From the NCBI RefSeq assembly GCF_900090315.1, contig NZ_FMHZ01000002.1:3078501-3142500 (forward strand): 64,000 nt of DNA. Reading direction: 5' to 3'. The notes beneath the pieces are model-generated. The model saw only the letters and a list, made by a program, of their open reading frames with translations. It had not been told where the DNA came from and did not search any database. The position numbers were made by a program, and so were the translations under genes. Positions 16,401-25,201 of the stretch are shown in pieces. The DNA comes from Micromonospora citrea. Lineage in GTDB: Bacteria; Actinomycetota; Actinomycetes; Mycobacteriales; Micromonosporaceae. How positions within the stretch are numbered: position 1 is the first letter of the stretch; each line of letters starts with the position of its first letter.

Positions 16401-16421
16401 GGGCTGGCCGACGCGAGGGCG

Positions 16422-17111
16422 TCAGGGGATCGGATAGGTGAGCAGCGGGGGGCCGTCGGCGCGGTGCAGGGTGAGGCGCACCAGCTCGGCGTCGGTGAAC
16501 CGGGTCGCGCCGGTGATCCGCAGGTCGTCGCCGGGAGCGGCGAGCCAGGAGGCGACCTGCTCCGTCGCGCCGCCCGGGCCGTGGGCCACCAGCCGGAAGG
16601 CGTACGCCTTGGCGTAGCCCGCCCTGGCGTCGTACCCGCAGCGCATGGTCACCTCGGTGCCCCAGTCGGTGCCGGTCAGGGCGATCTCGGCGTGCACCGG
16701 CACGGCGCCGGCCACCGGCTCCATGGCGACCATCCGCACGTCGCCGCCGCCCGGGGCCGGCTCGCGGGGCAGCAGCGCGGCGGCGCCGACGCCGACGACC
16801 AGGGCCAGCGCGGCGGCGGCGAGGGCGGTGAGGGCGTACCGGCGGCGGTCGACCGACCGCTCGCGGCGCCGGCGCTCGCGGGCGGCGCCGAGCAGCTCGG
16901 GCACCCTCGGGTTCTCCGGCGGCGGCAGAAGCTGCTCCAGCCCGGCCGGGTCGAGCCGGCCGAGGAGTCCGGGCAGGACGGCGATCTCGGCGACCGCCTG
17001 CCGGCAGGGGGCGCAGCCGGCGAGGTGCCGCTCGTAGGCCGCCCGTTCGGCGGGAGCCAGCGCACCCAGCACGTACGCGCCGTCGTCGTGCGCGAACTCG
17101 CACCGGGTCAT
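16422..17111 (-). CDS. Zinc-finger anti-sigma factor (ZAS family) of the adjacent ECF sigma factor
   Basis: A 229-residue membrane anti-sigma factor. The N-terminal anti-sigma domain carries H29-x3-C33-x2-C36 (HLAGCAPC), with His8 as the usual fourth ligand. A single transmembrane helix lies around 91-112 (YALTALAAAALALVVGVG). The extracytoplasmic part resembles the beta-rich sensor domain of RslA/RskA-type proteins. Its ATG overlaps the sigma factor TGA by 4 bp (17108-17111), ensuring balanced synthesis. Expected role: hold the sigma factor at the membrane until an envelope or redox signal. Confidence 0.9.
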   Translation of the reverse strand: MTRCEFAHDDGAYVLGALAPAERAAYERHLAGCAPCRQAVAEIAVLPGLLGRLDPAGLEQLLPPPENPRVPELLGAARERRRRERSVDRRRYALTALAAAALALVVGVGAAALLPREPAPGGGDVRMVAMEPVAGAVPVHAEIALTGTDWGTEVTMRCGYDARAGYAKAYAFRLVAHGPGGATEQVASWLAAPGDDLRITGATRFTDAELVRLTLHRADGPPLLTYPIP

Positions 17112-17689
17112 CCGGTCACCCCCATCTCGGCCAGGACCAACCGTAGTGAGCGCAGGGCGTAGTGCGTCCGGGACTTCACCGTGCCCGGCGGCACGCCCAG
17201 CCGGGAGGCCGCCTCCGCAACCGAACGCCCCTGGTAGAAGCACTCCACCAGCACCTCCCGGTGGGTGGGGCTGAGCCGGTTCAGCGCCTCGGCGACGGTC
17301 CACGCCTCCACCGCGCGCTCCGCCTCGTCCACGGTCTCCGCGGGCTCGGGCAGCTCGTCGGTGAAGACCTCGCCGACCCGGGCGGAGCGGCGCCGCCAGG
17401 CGTCGATGGCCAGGTTGCGGGCGGTGGTGAAGAGCCAGGCCCGGACCGAGCCGCGCGTCGGGTCGAGCGACTCGGGGTGCCGCCAGGCCCGCAGCAGCGT
17501 CTCCTGCACCAGGTCCTCGGCCCGCTGCCGGTCGCCGTTGACCAGCCGCAGGGCGTGCGCGTACAGCGCCTCCGCGTGCTCGTCGTGCAGCGCGCGGAGC
17601 AGTTGGGCGTCGTGGTCGCTGATGGCGGTGTCCTCGCTCTCGGGCGCGAGTCCGACGGTGCGTTCCCCCGGAGATACGTGCCGCCGCAA
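17108..17689 (-). CDS. ECF RNA polymerase sigma factor
   Basis: A 193-residue sigma-70 of the ECF group. Region 2 (AEDLVQETLLRAWRHP ... RAWLFTTARNLAIDAWRRR) and region 4 (LSPTHREVLVECFYQGRSVAEAASRLGVPPGTVKSR) are complete, with no C-terminal extra domain. Pairing with a ZAS anti-sigma resembles the SigK/SigL group. The TTG at 17689 is the only start I can find near the N-terminus and has no strong ribosome binding site, so the exact start is uncertain. It is divergent from phoX. Autoregulation from the shared 162-bp gap is likely but not shown. Confidence 0.9.
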   Translation of the reverse strand: MRRHVSPGERTVGLAPESEDTAISDHDAQLLRALHDEHAEALYAHALRLVNGDRQRAEDLVQETLLRAWRHPESLDPTRGSVRAWLFTTARNLAIDAWRRRSARVGEVFTDELPEPAETVDEAERAVEAWTVAEALNRLSPTHREVLVECFYQGRSVAEAASRLGVPPGTVKSRTHYALRSLRLVLAEMGVTG

Positions 17690-17733
17690 CGATCGGTTCA
17701 GCCGCAGGTCGTCGCGGGATGCGCCGCGGAGGT

Positions 17734-17777
17734 GTTCACGCCCGGTTCACACCGTCGCCGACGACCGCTCACCGCGT
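17734..17777 (+). promoter_or_regulatory. PHO-box-like direct repeat (PhoP operator candidate) upstream of phoX
   Basis: GTTCACG (17734), GTTCACA (17745) and GCTCACC (17767) are spaced 11, then 22 bp, so all three sit on one 11-bp register with one unit degenerate. Streptomyces PhoP sites are 11-bp direct repeats of a GTTCACC-type core, and the downstream gene is a phosphatase, as expected for phosphate starvation control. Confidence 0.65.
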
Positions 17778-17851
17778 CCTCCTAGCGTCCGGCGGGTACG
17801 CACGCCAGCGGCTGTCCGGCGTGCACCGACCCCCTCCAGGAGGCTCCTTCC

Positions 17852-19975
17852 ATGAGCGACCGTCCCCGGCTGCTCCCGTTGCTGGGCGCCACCCGCCACG
17901 GCAGCCGCGACGCCATGACCTGTCTCTACCGGTGCGGCAACGCCTGCGACCACCCGGTGCCGAACACCTCCGACAACGCGTACTTCGGCGACGTGGTGGA
18001 CGCCGAGGTCTCCCGGCGCGGCGTGGTCCGGGCCGGCGCGGTCGGCGCGCTGGTCCTCGGCTTCGGCGGCGCGGTGGCCGGCGCGCTGGCCGCCGCCCCC
18101 GCCGCGGCCGCCCCCGCCACCCCCGCCGTCCCCGAGGCCGCCGGCTTCGGCCGCCCGGCCGGCGGCGTCGGCAGCGGCGCCCTGACCTTCAAGGCGGTGC
18201 CGCCCAACACCCTGGACAGCCTCGTCGTGCCCAACGGGTACGACCACGCGGTCGTCATCCGCTGGGGCGACCCGGTCGTCCCGGGCGCGCCCGAGTTCGA
18301 CCTGCACGGCCAGACCGCCGCGGCGCAGGCCAGGCAGTTCGGCTACAACAACGACTTCGTCGGGGTGCTGCCGCTGGACGGGCGCGGCCGGCGGGCGCTG
18401 CTCGTGGTGAACCACGAGTACACCAACGAGGACCTGATGTTCCCCGGCTTCACCAGCCAGGACGCGCTGACCGTGGAGCAGCTCCGGGTCGCCATGGCGG
18501 CGCACGGCATGTCGGTGGTGGAGCTGGAGCGGGTGGACGGCACCGGGCAGTGGCGGCCGGTCGACAACGGCCGGCGGCCGTACAACCGGCGGGTCACCGC
18601 GCTGGCCACCAGGTTCGAGCTGACCGGGCCGGCCGCCGGCTCGGACCACCTGAAGACCGCCGCCGACCCGAAGGGTCGTACGGTCGTCGGCACCCTGAAC
18701 AACTGCGCCGGCGGCGTGACCCCCTGGGGCACGGTGCTCTCCGGCGAGGAGAACTTCAACCAGTACTTCGTCGGCGGCGACGCGGTGGCCGAGGACGTCA
18801 AGCCGAAGCTGGCCCGGTACGGCATCACCACCACCGCCCGCTACCCGAGCGGCAGCCGCAAGTGGGAGCGCGCCGACGAGCGGTTCGACCTGGCGAAGCA
18901 CCCGAACGAGGCCAACCGGTTCGGCTGGATCGTGGAGATCGACCCGTTCGACCCGGAGAGCCGCCCGCGCAAGCACACCGCCCTGGGCCGGTTCAAGCAC
19001 GAGGGCGCGAACGTCATCGTCGCGAAGAGCGGGCACGTGGTCGCGTACATGGGTGACGACGAGCGCTTCGACTACCTCTACAAGTTCGTCTCCGACAAGA
19101 AGTTCATGAAGGGCAACTCCTGGGTCGCCCGTCGGCACAACCTGACCCTGCTGGAGTCGGGCACCCTCTACGTCGCCGAGCTGAAGCAGAGCAGCGCCGG
19201 CGAGATCGACGGCTCCGGCCGGCTCCCCTCCGACGGCGCGTTCGACGGCCGGGGGCGCTGGATCAAGCTGGTCAGCGGCAACCGCTCGTACGTCGACGGG
19301 ATGACCGCCGCCGACGTGCTCACCTTCACCCGGCTGGCCGGCGACAAGGTCGGGGCGACCAAGATGGACCGCCCCGAGGACGTCGAGCCGAGCCTGCTCA
19401 CCGGCAAGGTGTACGTGGCACTGACCAACAACACCGACCGGGGCAGGGCCAACAAGCCGGCCGCCGACGAGGCGAACCCGCGCAACACCAACAAGCACGG
19501 CCAGGTGCTGGAGCTGGTCGAGGACGGTGGCGACAACTCCGCCGAGACGTTCACCTGGTCGCTGCCGATCGTCTGCGGCGACCCGACCGACCCGTCGACC
19601 TACTTCTCCGGGTACGACAAGACGAAGGTCTCCCCGATCTCCTGCCCGGACAACGTCGCGTTCGACGCCACCGGCAACCTCTGGATCTCCACCGACGGCA
19701 ACGCGCTGGGCAGCAACGACGGCCTCTTCGCGACCGCCGTCGAGGGGCCGGAGCGGGGCCACCTGAAGCAGTTCCTCACCGTCCCGGTGGGCGCGGAGGC
19801 CTGCGGGCCGTTCATCACCGGCGACAACCGCTCGGTCTTCGTGGCCGTGCAGCACCCGGGCGAGCTCAACGGGGCGTCGGTGGAGAAGCCGGCCTCCAAC
19901 TGGCCGGACGGCGACTACGCCAAGCCCGGCGTGGTGGTGACCTGGCGCCTGGACGGCGGGCCGATCGGCAGCTGA
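17852..19975 (+). CDS. phoX: PhoX/DUF839-family alkaline phosphatase, Tat-exported
   Basis: A 707-residue protein. A Tat-type signal has SRRGVVRAG at 54-62, a hydrophobic stretch (GAVGALVLGFGGAVAGALA) and an AAA cleavage region. The long n-region with CLYRCGNACDHP (about 24-35) is common in actinobacterial members. Conserved PhoX blocks include NHEYTNEDLMFPG, NNCAGGVTPWGTVLSGEEN, KFVSDKKF and the iron/calcium-site-like KMDRPEDVE. PhoX enzymes are extracytoplasmic Ca/Fe phosphomonoesterases that release phosphate from organic esters. AGGAGG lies 8 bp before the ATG. A PHO-box-like repeat upstream and a hairpin at 20011 frame the unit. Confidence 0.9.
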   Translation: MSDRPRLLPLLGATRHGSRDAMTCLYRCGNACDHPVPNTSDNAYFGDVVDAEVSRRGVVRAGAVGALVLGFGGAVAGALAAAPAAAAPATPAVPEAAGFGRPAGGVGSGALTFKAVPPNTLDSLVVPNGYDHAVVIRWGDPVVPGAPEFDLHGQTAAAQARQFGYNNDFVGVLPLDGRGRRALLVVNHEYTNEDLMFPGFTSQDALTVEQLRVAMAAHGMSVVELERVDGTGQWRPVDNGRRPYNRRVTALATRFELTGPAAGSDHLKTAADPKGRTVVGTLNNCAGGVTPWGTVLSGEENFNQYFVGGDAVAEDVKPKLARYGITTTARYPSGSRKWERADERFDLAKHPNEANRFGWIVEIDPFDPESRPRKHTALGRFKHEGANVIVAKSGHVVAYMGDDERFDYLYKFVSDKKFMKGNSWVARRHNLTLLESGTLYVAELKQSSAGEIDGSGRLPSDGAFDGRGRWIKLVSGNRSYVDGMTAADVLTFTRLAGDKVGATKMDRPEDVEPSLLTGKVYVALTNNTDRGRANKPAADEANPRNTNKHGQVLELVEDGGDNSAETFTWSLPIVCGDPTDPSTYFSGYDKTKVSPISCPDNVAFDATGNLWISTDGNALGSNDGLFATAVEGPERGHLKQFLTVPVGAEACGPFITGDNRSVFVAVQHPGELNGASVEKPASNWPDGDYAKPGVVVTWRLDGGPIGS

Positions 19976-20010
19976 CCCTCCTCGGGCGGTCCGGCGCTGG
20001 ACCGCCACCG

Positions 20011-20038
20011 GGGCCCTCACCCGCCCGGGTGGGGGCCC
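20011..20038 (+). terminator. Terminator of phoX
   Basis: A 12-bp stem (20011-20022 with 20027-20038) with one G-T pair and a 4-nt loop. A smaller 8-bp hairpin GGCGGTCC/GGACCGCC at 19985-20006 lies just before it. Confidence 0.8.
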
Positions 20039-20071
20039 GGCCGTTCCCGGCGCAGCCCGAGCCGGGTCGTC

Positions 20072-20205
20072 GTGAGCCCGGCCGGGCCGAGGCTGGGCTG
20101 GCCGTGAGCCCGGCCCGGCCAGGGCTGGGCTGGCCGTGAGCCCGGCCCGGCCAAGGCTGGGCTGGCCGTGAGCCCGGCCCGGCCGGGGCTGGGCCCGGGC
20201 TGGCC
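20072..20205. repeat. 32-bp tandem repeat, about four copies, between phoX and the IclR gene
   Basis: Units start at 20072, 20104, 20136 and 20168, each beginning GTGAGCCCGG and ending GGGCTGGCC. Copies two and three differ at a single position; the outer ones are more diverged. The array fills most of the 315-bp gap between two convergent genes. An open frame on the minus strand across it is Pro/Gly/Ala repeat and not a credible gene. Confidence 0.9.
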
Positions 20206-20290
20206 GGGAGGTCCGGCCGGCGCGGGCACGGACGGGTCGAGCCCGGCTGGGCCGGAGCCCGGCCCGGTCAGGGGAGCGGTCCGGCCGGGG

Positions 20291-21073
20291 TCAGCTCTCG
20301 GCGGCCAGGGCGTCGGCGATCGTCCGGGCGGCGGTGAGCAGCTTCGCCCGGACCACCCGGGCGGAGGTCATCATCTCGCTGGCCGGCAGGGCGCAAGCCA
20401 GCACGACCCGCCGCTCCATGTCCTTGTCGGGGCTGACCAGCACGGCGGCGCAGGCCACGCCCTGCCGGAACTGGCCCAGCTCCAGCTGCATGCCCCGCCG
20501 GTCCCCGGCGGCCATGTCGGACTCGAACGCCTCCGGGCTGGTCAGGGTGGCCGAGGTGAACGGGCGCATGCCGTATTCCCGTAGGTAGCGGAAGCGCTGC
20601 TCGGCGGTCAGCGTGGCGAGCAGGGCCTTGCCCAGCGCGGTCGCGTGCGCCCCCTCGTCGAACCCGGGCACCATGTCCTCCAGGTACGGGGAGCGGGGGC
20701 CCTCGGCGACGGCCGTGACCGCCACCTGGCCGCCCACGAAGCGGCCCAGGTAGTGGCTGTAGCCCGTGTCCAGGGCGGCCCTGCGCAGGCTCTCGCCGAC
20801 CGCCGGCGGCCCCCGGAACGCCGTCACCAGCTCGCGGTAGCGGTCGGCCACCTCCAGGCCCACGATGTACGTGCCGTCCTCGCGCCGGATCACGTAGCCC
20901 TCGTAGGCCAGGGTGCGGACCAGGTGGTAGGTCGTCGCCACGGTCAGCTCGCACCGACGGGCGATCTGCTTCACGGTCAGCCCCTTGGGGGCACGGCCGA
21001 CCGACTCGAGCACTCGTAGCGCGCGAGACACGCTCCGGATGAGATCCGAAGGTTCCGCCAAGGGGTCGCGCAC
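20291..21073 (-). CDS. IclR-family transcriptional regulator
   Basis: A 260-residue regulator. An N-terminal winged helix (SVSRALRVLESVGRAPKGLTVKQIARRC, then TYHLVRTLAYEGYVIRR) precedes the IclR effector domain with GYSHYLGRFVGGQVAV and HATALGKALLATL. GTG at 21073 is chosen because GGAGG sits 5 bp upstream; longer frames lack coding character. It is divergent from an MFS transporter, its likely target. The 153-bp gap contains an AT-rich block with CATATG and an ACACC/GGTGT pair (about 21099-21125) where an operator could lie. The effector is unknown. Confidence 0.9.
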   Translation of the reverse strand: MRDPLAEPSDLIRSVSRALRVLESVGRAPKGLTVKQIARRCELTVATTYHLVRTLAYEGYVIRREDGTYIVGLEVADRYRELVTAFRGPPAVGESLRRAALDTGYSHYLGRFVGGQVAVTAVAEGPRSPYLEDMVPGFDEGAHATALGKALLATLTAEQRFRYLREYGMRPFTSATLTSPEAFESDMAAGDRRGMQLELGQFRQGVACAAVLVSPDKDMERRVVLACALPASEMMTSARVVRAKLLTAARTIADALAAES

Positions 21074-21226
21074 AACCACCTCCGCCGCCGGGGACTTACA
21101 CCATATGAAAAACAGGCCCGGTGTGAAATGCCCGTTCGGATGGAGGATGCCAGATCGGCACGAACAGCGCGTACCCCCGCCGCCACGATACGTGGCCGGA
21201 GACGGCTCGCGTAGGTTTGCCGGACC

Positions 21227-22408
21227 ATGACCCACACCGCCCTCCACCCTGCCCCGGACGTCACACCGCCCCGACCCGTACGGGCCGCCTCCGGCGCCGT
21301 CGCGGTCACCATCGCGTCCGTCCTGCCGGTCTTCCTGGTCGGCGGGCTCGCCGTGCAGCTGGGCGACGACCTCGGTTTCTCCCCCGCCGGGCTGGGCCTG
21401 GCCGTCTCCGTCTACTTCGGGGCCAGCGCGCTGGCCTCGGTGCCCTCGGGGCGGCTCGTGGAGCGGTACGGGCCGGCCGTGGTGGCCCGCTGCGCCGTCC
21501 TGCTCTCCGCCGGGGCGATGCTCGCCGTCGCCGCCCTCGCCCGGTCGTACGCCGTGCTGGTCGGGCTGCTGGCGATCGGCGCCGCCGCCAACGCCCTCGG
21601 CCAGCTCGCCAGCAACGCCGCGCTGGCCCGGCACGTGCCGGCGCGGCGGCAGGGGCTGTCGTTCGGGGTGAAGCAGGCCGCCATCCCCGTCTCCACCCTG
21701 CTGGCCGGCGCGGCGGTGCCGACGGTCGCGCTGACCGCCGGCTGGCGCTGGGCGTTCGTGGCGGCCGCCGCCGTGGCCCTGGCGGCGCTGCCGGCCGTAC
21801 CCGCGCGGGAGCCCCGCCCGGACCGGACGGCCGCGCCCGCCCGCGCCGACCGCGCCGGCGCGGCGCTACTGGTGGTCGGGGCCGCCGCGATGCTCGCCGC
21901 CGCCGCCGCGAACGCCCTGGGCACCTTCGTGGTGGACTCCTCCGTCGGCCGGGGACTGACGCCCGGGCTCGCCGGGCTGATCCTGACCCTCGGCAGCGCG
22001 GTCTGCGTCGGCGCGCGCGTCGGCGCGGGCTGGCTGGCGGACCGGCGCCCCACGGGGCACGTGGCCGTCATCGCCGGCATGCTCGTGGTCGGGGCGGCCG
22101 GCCTGGGCCTGCTCGCGGCGGCCGGCCCGGCGCCGCTGGTCCTCGGCGTGGTGCTCGGCTTCGGCCTGGGCTGGGCATGGCCGGGGCTGATGACCTTCGC
22201 CGTGGTCCGGCTGCACCCGCGGGCCCCGGCCGCCGCCACGTCGATCACCCAGACCGGGGTGTACGCGGGCGGCTGCCTCGGCCCGCTGGGCCTCGGCACG
22301 GTGGCCGCCCACGTCGGCTACCCGACGATGTGGCTGACCGCCGCGGCGGCCATGCTGGCGGCCGCCGCCCTCATGCTCATCGGCAGCCGGATGCTCGCCC
22401 GCCGCTGA
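21227..22408 (+). CDS. MFS transporter
   Basis: A 393-residue membrane protein with twelve predicted helices in two six-helix bundles. The loop 2-3 motif appears as PSGRLVERYGP (about 71-81), the usual G-x-L-x-D/E-R-x-G MFS signature. It is cyanate/CynX-like in overall layout, but the substrate is not evident. It shares a divergent promoter region with an IclR regulator, suggesting induction by a small carbon compound. Confidence 0.88.
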   Translation: MTHTALHPAPDVTPPRPVRAASGAVAVTIASVLPVFLVGGLAVQLGDDLGFSPAGLGLAVSVYFGASALASVPSGRLVERYGPAVVARCAVLLSAGAMLAVAALARSYAVLVGLLAIGAAANALGQLASNAALARHVPARRQGLSFGVKQAAIPVSTLLAGAAVPTVALTAGWRWAFVAAAAVALAALPAVPAREPRPDRTAAPARADRAGAALLVVGAAAMLAAAAANALGTFVVDSSVGRGLTPGLAGLILTLGSAVCVGARVGAGWLADRRPTGHVAVIAGMLVVGAAGLGLLAAAGPAPLVLGVVLGFGLGWAWPGLMTFAVVRLHPRAPAAATSITQTGVYAGGCLGPLGLGTVAAHVGYPTMWLTAAAAMLAAAALMLIGSRMLARR

Positions 22409-22415
22409 CCCGGCG

Positions 22416-23501
22416 TCAGCTGGTGCGGTCGGCGATGTAGTCGCAGAGGGATTCGAGGGCGCGGCGGGCCGGGCCCGCCGGCAGCGGCGCGAGCTGCTCC
22501 CGGGCGTCCTCGGCATAGCTGCGGACGGTCTCCCGGGCCCGCTTGAGCGCCGGACTCTCGCGGAGCAGGCCGAGGGCCTCGGCGTGCAGGTCGTCGTCGG
22601 TAAGCGGGCCGGTGGCCAGGATCTCCCGCAGCCGCGCCGACGCGGCGTCGGCGTCGTCCGAGCCGAGCGCGTAGAGCACCGGCAGGGTCGGCACGCCCTC
22701 GCGCAGGTCGGTGCCGGGCGTCTTGCCCGACTCCACCGACTCCGAGGCGATGTCGAGCAGGTCGTCGGAGAGCTGGAAGGCCACGCCGATGGTCTCGCCG
22801 TAGCCGGCCAGCGCCTCGATGTGCTCGGCGGAGGCGCCGCCGAACATGCCGCCGAAGCGGGCCGACGTCGCGATCAGGGAGCCGGTCTTCCCCGCGATCA
22901 CGTCGAGGTAGTGGGCCACCGGGTCGTCCCCGGGGCGGGGGCCGACGGTCTCGGCGATCTGGCCGTGCACCAGCCGGGCGAAGGTGCGCGCCTGAAGGCG
23001 TACGGCCTCGATGCCCAGGTCGGCCGCGATGTCGGCGGCGCGGGCGAAGAGATAGTCGCCGACGAGGATGGCGACGGAGTTGGTCCACCGGGAGTTGGCG
23101 CTCGGGGCGCCCCGGCGCACGGCGGCCTCGTCCATCACGTCGTCGTGGTAGAGCGTCGCCAGGTGGGTGAGCTCCATCACCACGGCGGCGGGCACGACCT
23201 GCGCGCTGGTCGGGTCGCCGAACTGCGCGCCCAGCGCCACCAGCAGCGGGCGGAACCGCTTGCCGCCGGCCTCCACGAGGTGCCGGGCGGCCTCGGTGAC
23301 GAAGGGGTCGGCGCTGGCCACGCTGGCCCGCAGCTCGGTCTCGACGCCCTCCAGGAGGCCCAGCACGGACGCCTCGACGCGGGGGTCGGCGAGATAGAGG
23401 CCGAGCGCGCCGAACTGACTCGTGCTCACCCTGGTCCGACGGCCGCCGGACCCGGGGGCACCTGAACGCTCGCCAGCCGGATTCACCACGCCATCAACCA
23501 T
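22416..23501 (-). CDS. Polyprenyl diphosphate synthase (menaquinone side chain, heptaprenyl-type)
   Basis: A 361-residue trans-prenyltransferase. The first Asp-rich motif DDVMD is embedded in ATLYHDDVMDEAAVRRG; the second reads DDLLD in FQLSDDLLDIA. GGKRFRPLL is the IPP-binding segment. Chain length cannot be set from the sequence, but the setting beside complex I, menG and a geranylgeranyl-reductase-family gene points to the menaquinone isoprenoid tail. A GTG about 24 codons in (MSTSQFG) is an alternative start. It converges with the MFS gene, 7 bp apart. Confidence 0.9.
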   Translation of the reverse strand: MVDGVVNPAGERSGAPGSGGRRTRVSTSQFGALGLYLADPRVEASVLGLLEGVETELRASVASADPFVTEAARHLVEAGGKRFRPLLVALGAQFGDPTSAQVVPAAVVMELTHLATLYHDDVMDEAAVRRGAPSANSRWTNSVAILVGDYLFARAADIAADLGIEAVRLQARTFARLVHGQIAETVGPRPGDDPVAHYLDVIAGKTGSLIATSARFGGMFGGASAEHIEALAGYGETIGVAFQLSDDLLDIASESVESGKTPGTDLREGVPTLPVLYALGSDDADAASARLREILATGPLTDDDLHAEALGLLRESPALKRARETVRSYAEDAREQLAPLPAGPARRALESLCDYIADRTS

Positions 23502-23541
23502 GCCACACCCCTGCGACCAGCCCGGGACGGGGGATACGGCG

Positions 23542-23575
23542 CGGGGGCCGGCACGCCGTGGCGTACCGGCCCCCG
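23542..23575 (-). terminator. Terminator at the end of the nuo operon
   Basis: A 16-bp stem (23542-23557 with 23560-23575) with one mismatch and a 2-nt loop lies 16 bp beyond the nuoN stop, separating nuo from the polyprenyl synthase gene. Confidence 0.85.
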
Positions 23576-23591
23576 AGGGCGTCAGCGTCCG

Positions 23592-25145
23592 TCATCTGAC
23601 AAATTCGGCGGCGCCGGTGGCCAGGTCGAGCAGCGGCGCCGGGGCGACGCCGAGGACCAGGGTGGCGATCACGCCGATCATCAGCGCGGCCGAGGTCAGC
23701 CCGCCGGGCACGGCCACGGTGGGGGTCGACTCGCCCGGCTCGGAGAGCCACATCATCACCACGACCCGCAGGTACGGGAAGGCCAGCACCATGCTGGTCA
23801 GCACGCCGGCGATCACCAGCCACGCCTGCCCACCGTCGAGCGCCGGCCCGAAGACCGCGAACTTGCTCGTGAAGCCGCTGGTCAGCGGGATGCCGGCGAA
23901 GGCGAGCAGGATGAAGGTGAAGACCGCCGCGTAGAACGGCGAGCGCCGCCCCAGCCCGGCCCAGCGGGACAGGTGGGTGGCCTCCCCGTCGGCGTCGCGC
24001 ACGAGGGTCACCACGGCGAACGCGGCGAGCACCGAGAAGCCGTACGCCACCAGGTAGAACATCGTCCCGGAGACGCCGTCGGCGCTCGGCGCCAGCACGC
24101 CGACCAGCAGGTAGCCGGCGTTGGCGATCGAGGAGTATGCCAGGAGCCGCTTGATGTCGGTCTGGGTGACCGCCAGCACCGCGCCGACGAGCATGGTCAG
24201 CACCGCCACCGCGCCGAGGACGGGGGTGAAGTCCCACCGGGCCCCGTCGAAGGCGACGTGGAACACCCGCAGCAGGGCGCCGAACGCGGCGACCTTGGTG
24301 CAGGCGGCCATGAAGCCGGTGATCGGGGTCGGTGCGCCCTGGTAGACGTCCGGCGTCCAGACGTGGAACGGGGCGGCCGCGGCCTTGAACAGCAGGCCGA
24401 TGGCGAGCAACGCCATACCGGCGAAGAGCAGCACCGGGCTGGCCGGCGAGTCCGCGACGGCGGCGTGCACGGTGGCGAAGTCGACGCCGGCCTGCCGGCC
24501 CGGGATGCCCGCCGTGAAGCCGTAGATCAGGGCCACGCCGAACAGGAAGAAGGCCGAGGCGTACGCGCCGAGCATGAAGTACTTCAGCGCGGCCTCCTGG
24601 CTCAGCAGCCGCCGGCGGCGGGCCAGCGCGCAGAGCAGGTAGAGCGGGAGCGAGAAGACCTCGAGCGCGATGAACATGGTCAGCAGGTCGTTCGCCGCCA
24701 CGAAGATCAGCATGCCGCCGATCGCGAACGTGGTGAGCGGGTAGACCTCGGTGAGGCCGTTGGAGCCCTCGGCCTGCCGCCGGTCGTCGGCCGACTCGGC
24801 GGTGATCGCGGCCTGGGCGACGAACGCCCCGCCCCGCTCCACCGAACGCTCGCCGATGAGCAGCAGCGCCATCGCGGCGAGCACCAGGATCGCGCCCTGG
24901 AGGAAGAGCGTCGGCCCGTCCACCGCGATCGCCCCGCCGATGGTGATCGACCGCTCGTCGGCGGCCAGCACCACCATGGTCAGTGCGGCGAGCACCGCCA
25001 GCAGGGCCAGCGACAGTTGCACCACGTGCCGCAGCCGGCGGGGCACGAACGCCTCCACCAGCACGCCGAGCAGCGCGGCGCCCAGCATGATCAGGGTCGG
25101 CGCGAGGGCCGCGTAGTCGATCGACGGCAGTTTCAGCTCGGTCAC
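23592..25145 (-). CDS. nuoN: NADH-quinone oxidoreductase subunit N
   Basis: A 517-residue, about 14-helix antiporter-like subunit of complex I that contributes to proton pumping in the membrane arm. Recognisable segments are ALKYFMLGAYASAFFLFG, the lysine-containing helix LLFKAAAAPFHVWTPDVYQGAPTPITGFMA, and LLAYSSIANAGYLLVG. It is the last gene of the nuo operon. Its GTG overlaps the TGA of a 19-codon mini-ORF that links it to nuoM. Confidence 0.97.
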   Translation of the reverse strand: MTELKLPSIDYAALAPTLIMLGAALLGVLVEAFVPRRLRHVVQLSLALLAVLAALTMVVLAADERSITIGGAIAVDGPTLFLQGAILVLAAMALLLIGERSVERGGAFVAQAAITAESADDRRQAEGSNGLTEVYPLTTFAIGGMLIFVAANDLLTMFIALEVFSLPLYLLCALARRRRLLSQEAALKYFMLGAYASAFFLFGVALIYGFTAGIPGRQAGVDFATVHAAVADSPASPVLLFAGMALLAIGLLFKAAAAPFHVWTPDVYQGAPTPITGFMAACTKVAAFGALLRVFHVAFDGARWDFTPVLGAVAVLTMLVGAVLAVTQTDIKRLLAYSSIANAGYLLVGVLAPSADGVSGTMFYLVAYGFSVLAAFAVVTLVRDADGEATHLSRWAGLGRRSPFYAAVFTFILLAFAGIPLTSGFTSKFAVFGPALDGGQAWLVIAGVLTSMVLAFPYLRVVVMMWLSEPGESTPTVAVPGGLTSAALMIGVIATLVLGVAPAPLLDLATGAAEFVR

Positions 25146-25201
25146 TGCGCAAACCTTTCGTTCGCGACTGCGGCGCTCGCGAGCTCACGCCTCGCGCTCA
25201 C
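25142..25201 (-). CDS. Junction mini-ORF (VSARREL type) between nuoM and nuoN
   Basis: A 19-codon frame, VSARRELASAAVANERFAQ. Its GTG overlaps the nuoM TGA (GTGA), and its TGA overlaps the nuoN GTG (GTGA). The 3' part supplies AACGAAAGG, the best ribosome binding sequence for nuoN. The sequence is a diverged single copy of the 57-bp element triplicated at nuoJ/nuoK. Translation of the peptide is inferred from the perfect double overlap and is not proven. Confidence 0.4.
   Translation of the reverse strand: MSARRELASAAVANERFAQ

Noticed and set aside
20017..20229. A 70-codon Pro/Gly/Ala frame over the 32-bp repeat array
   Set aside because: It only reflects the tandem repeat; no ribosome binding site and no family-like sequence.
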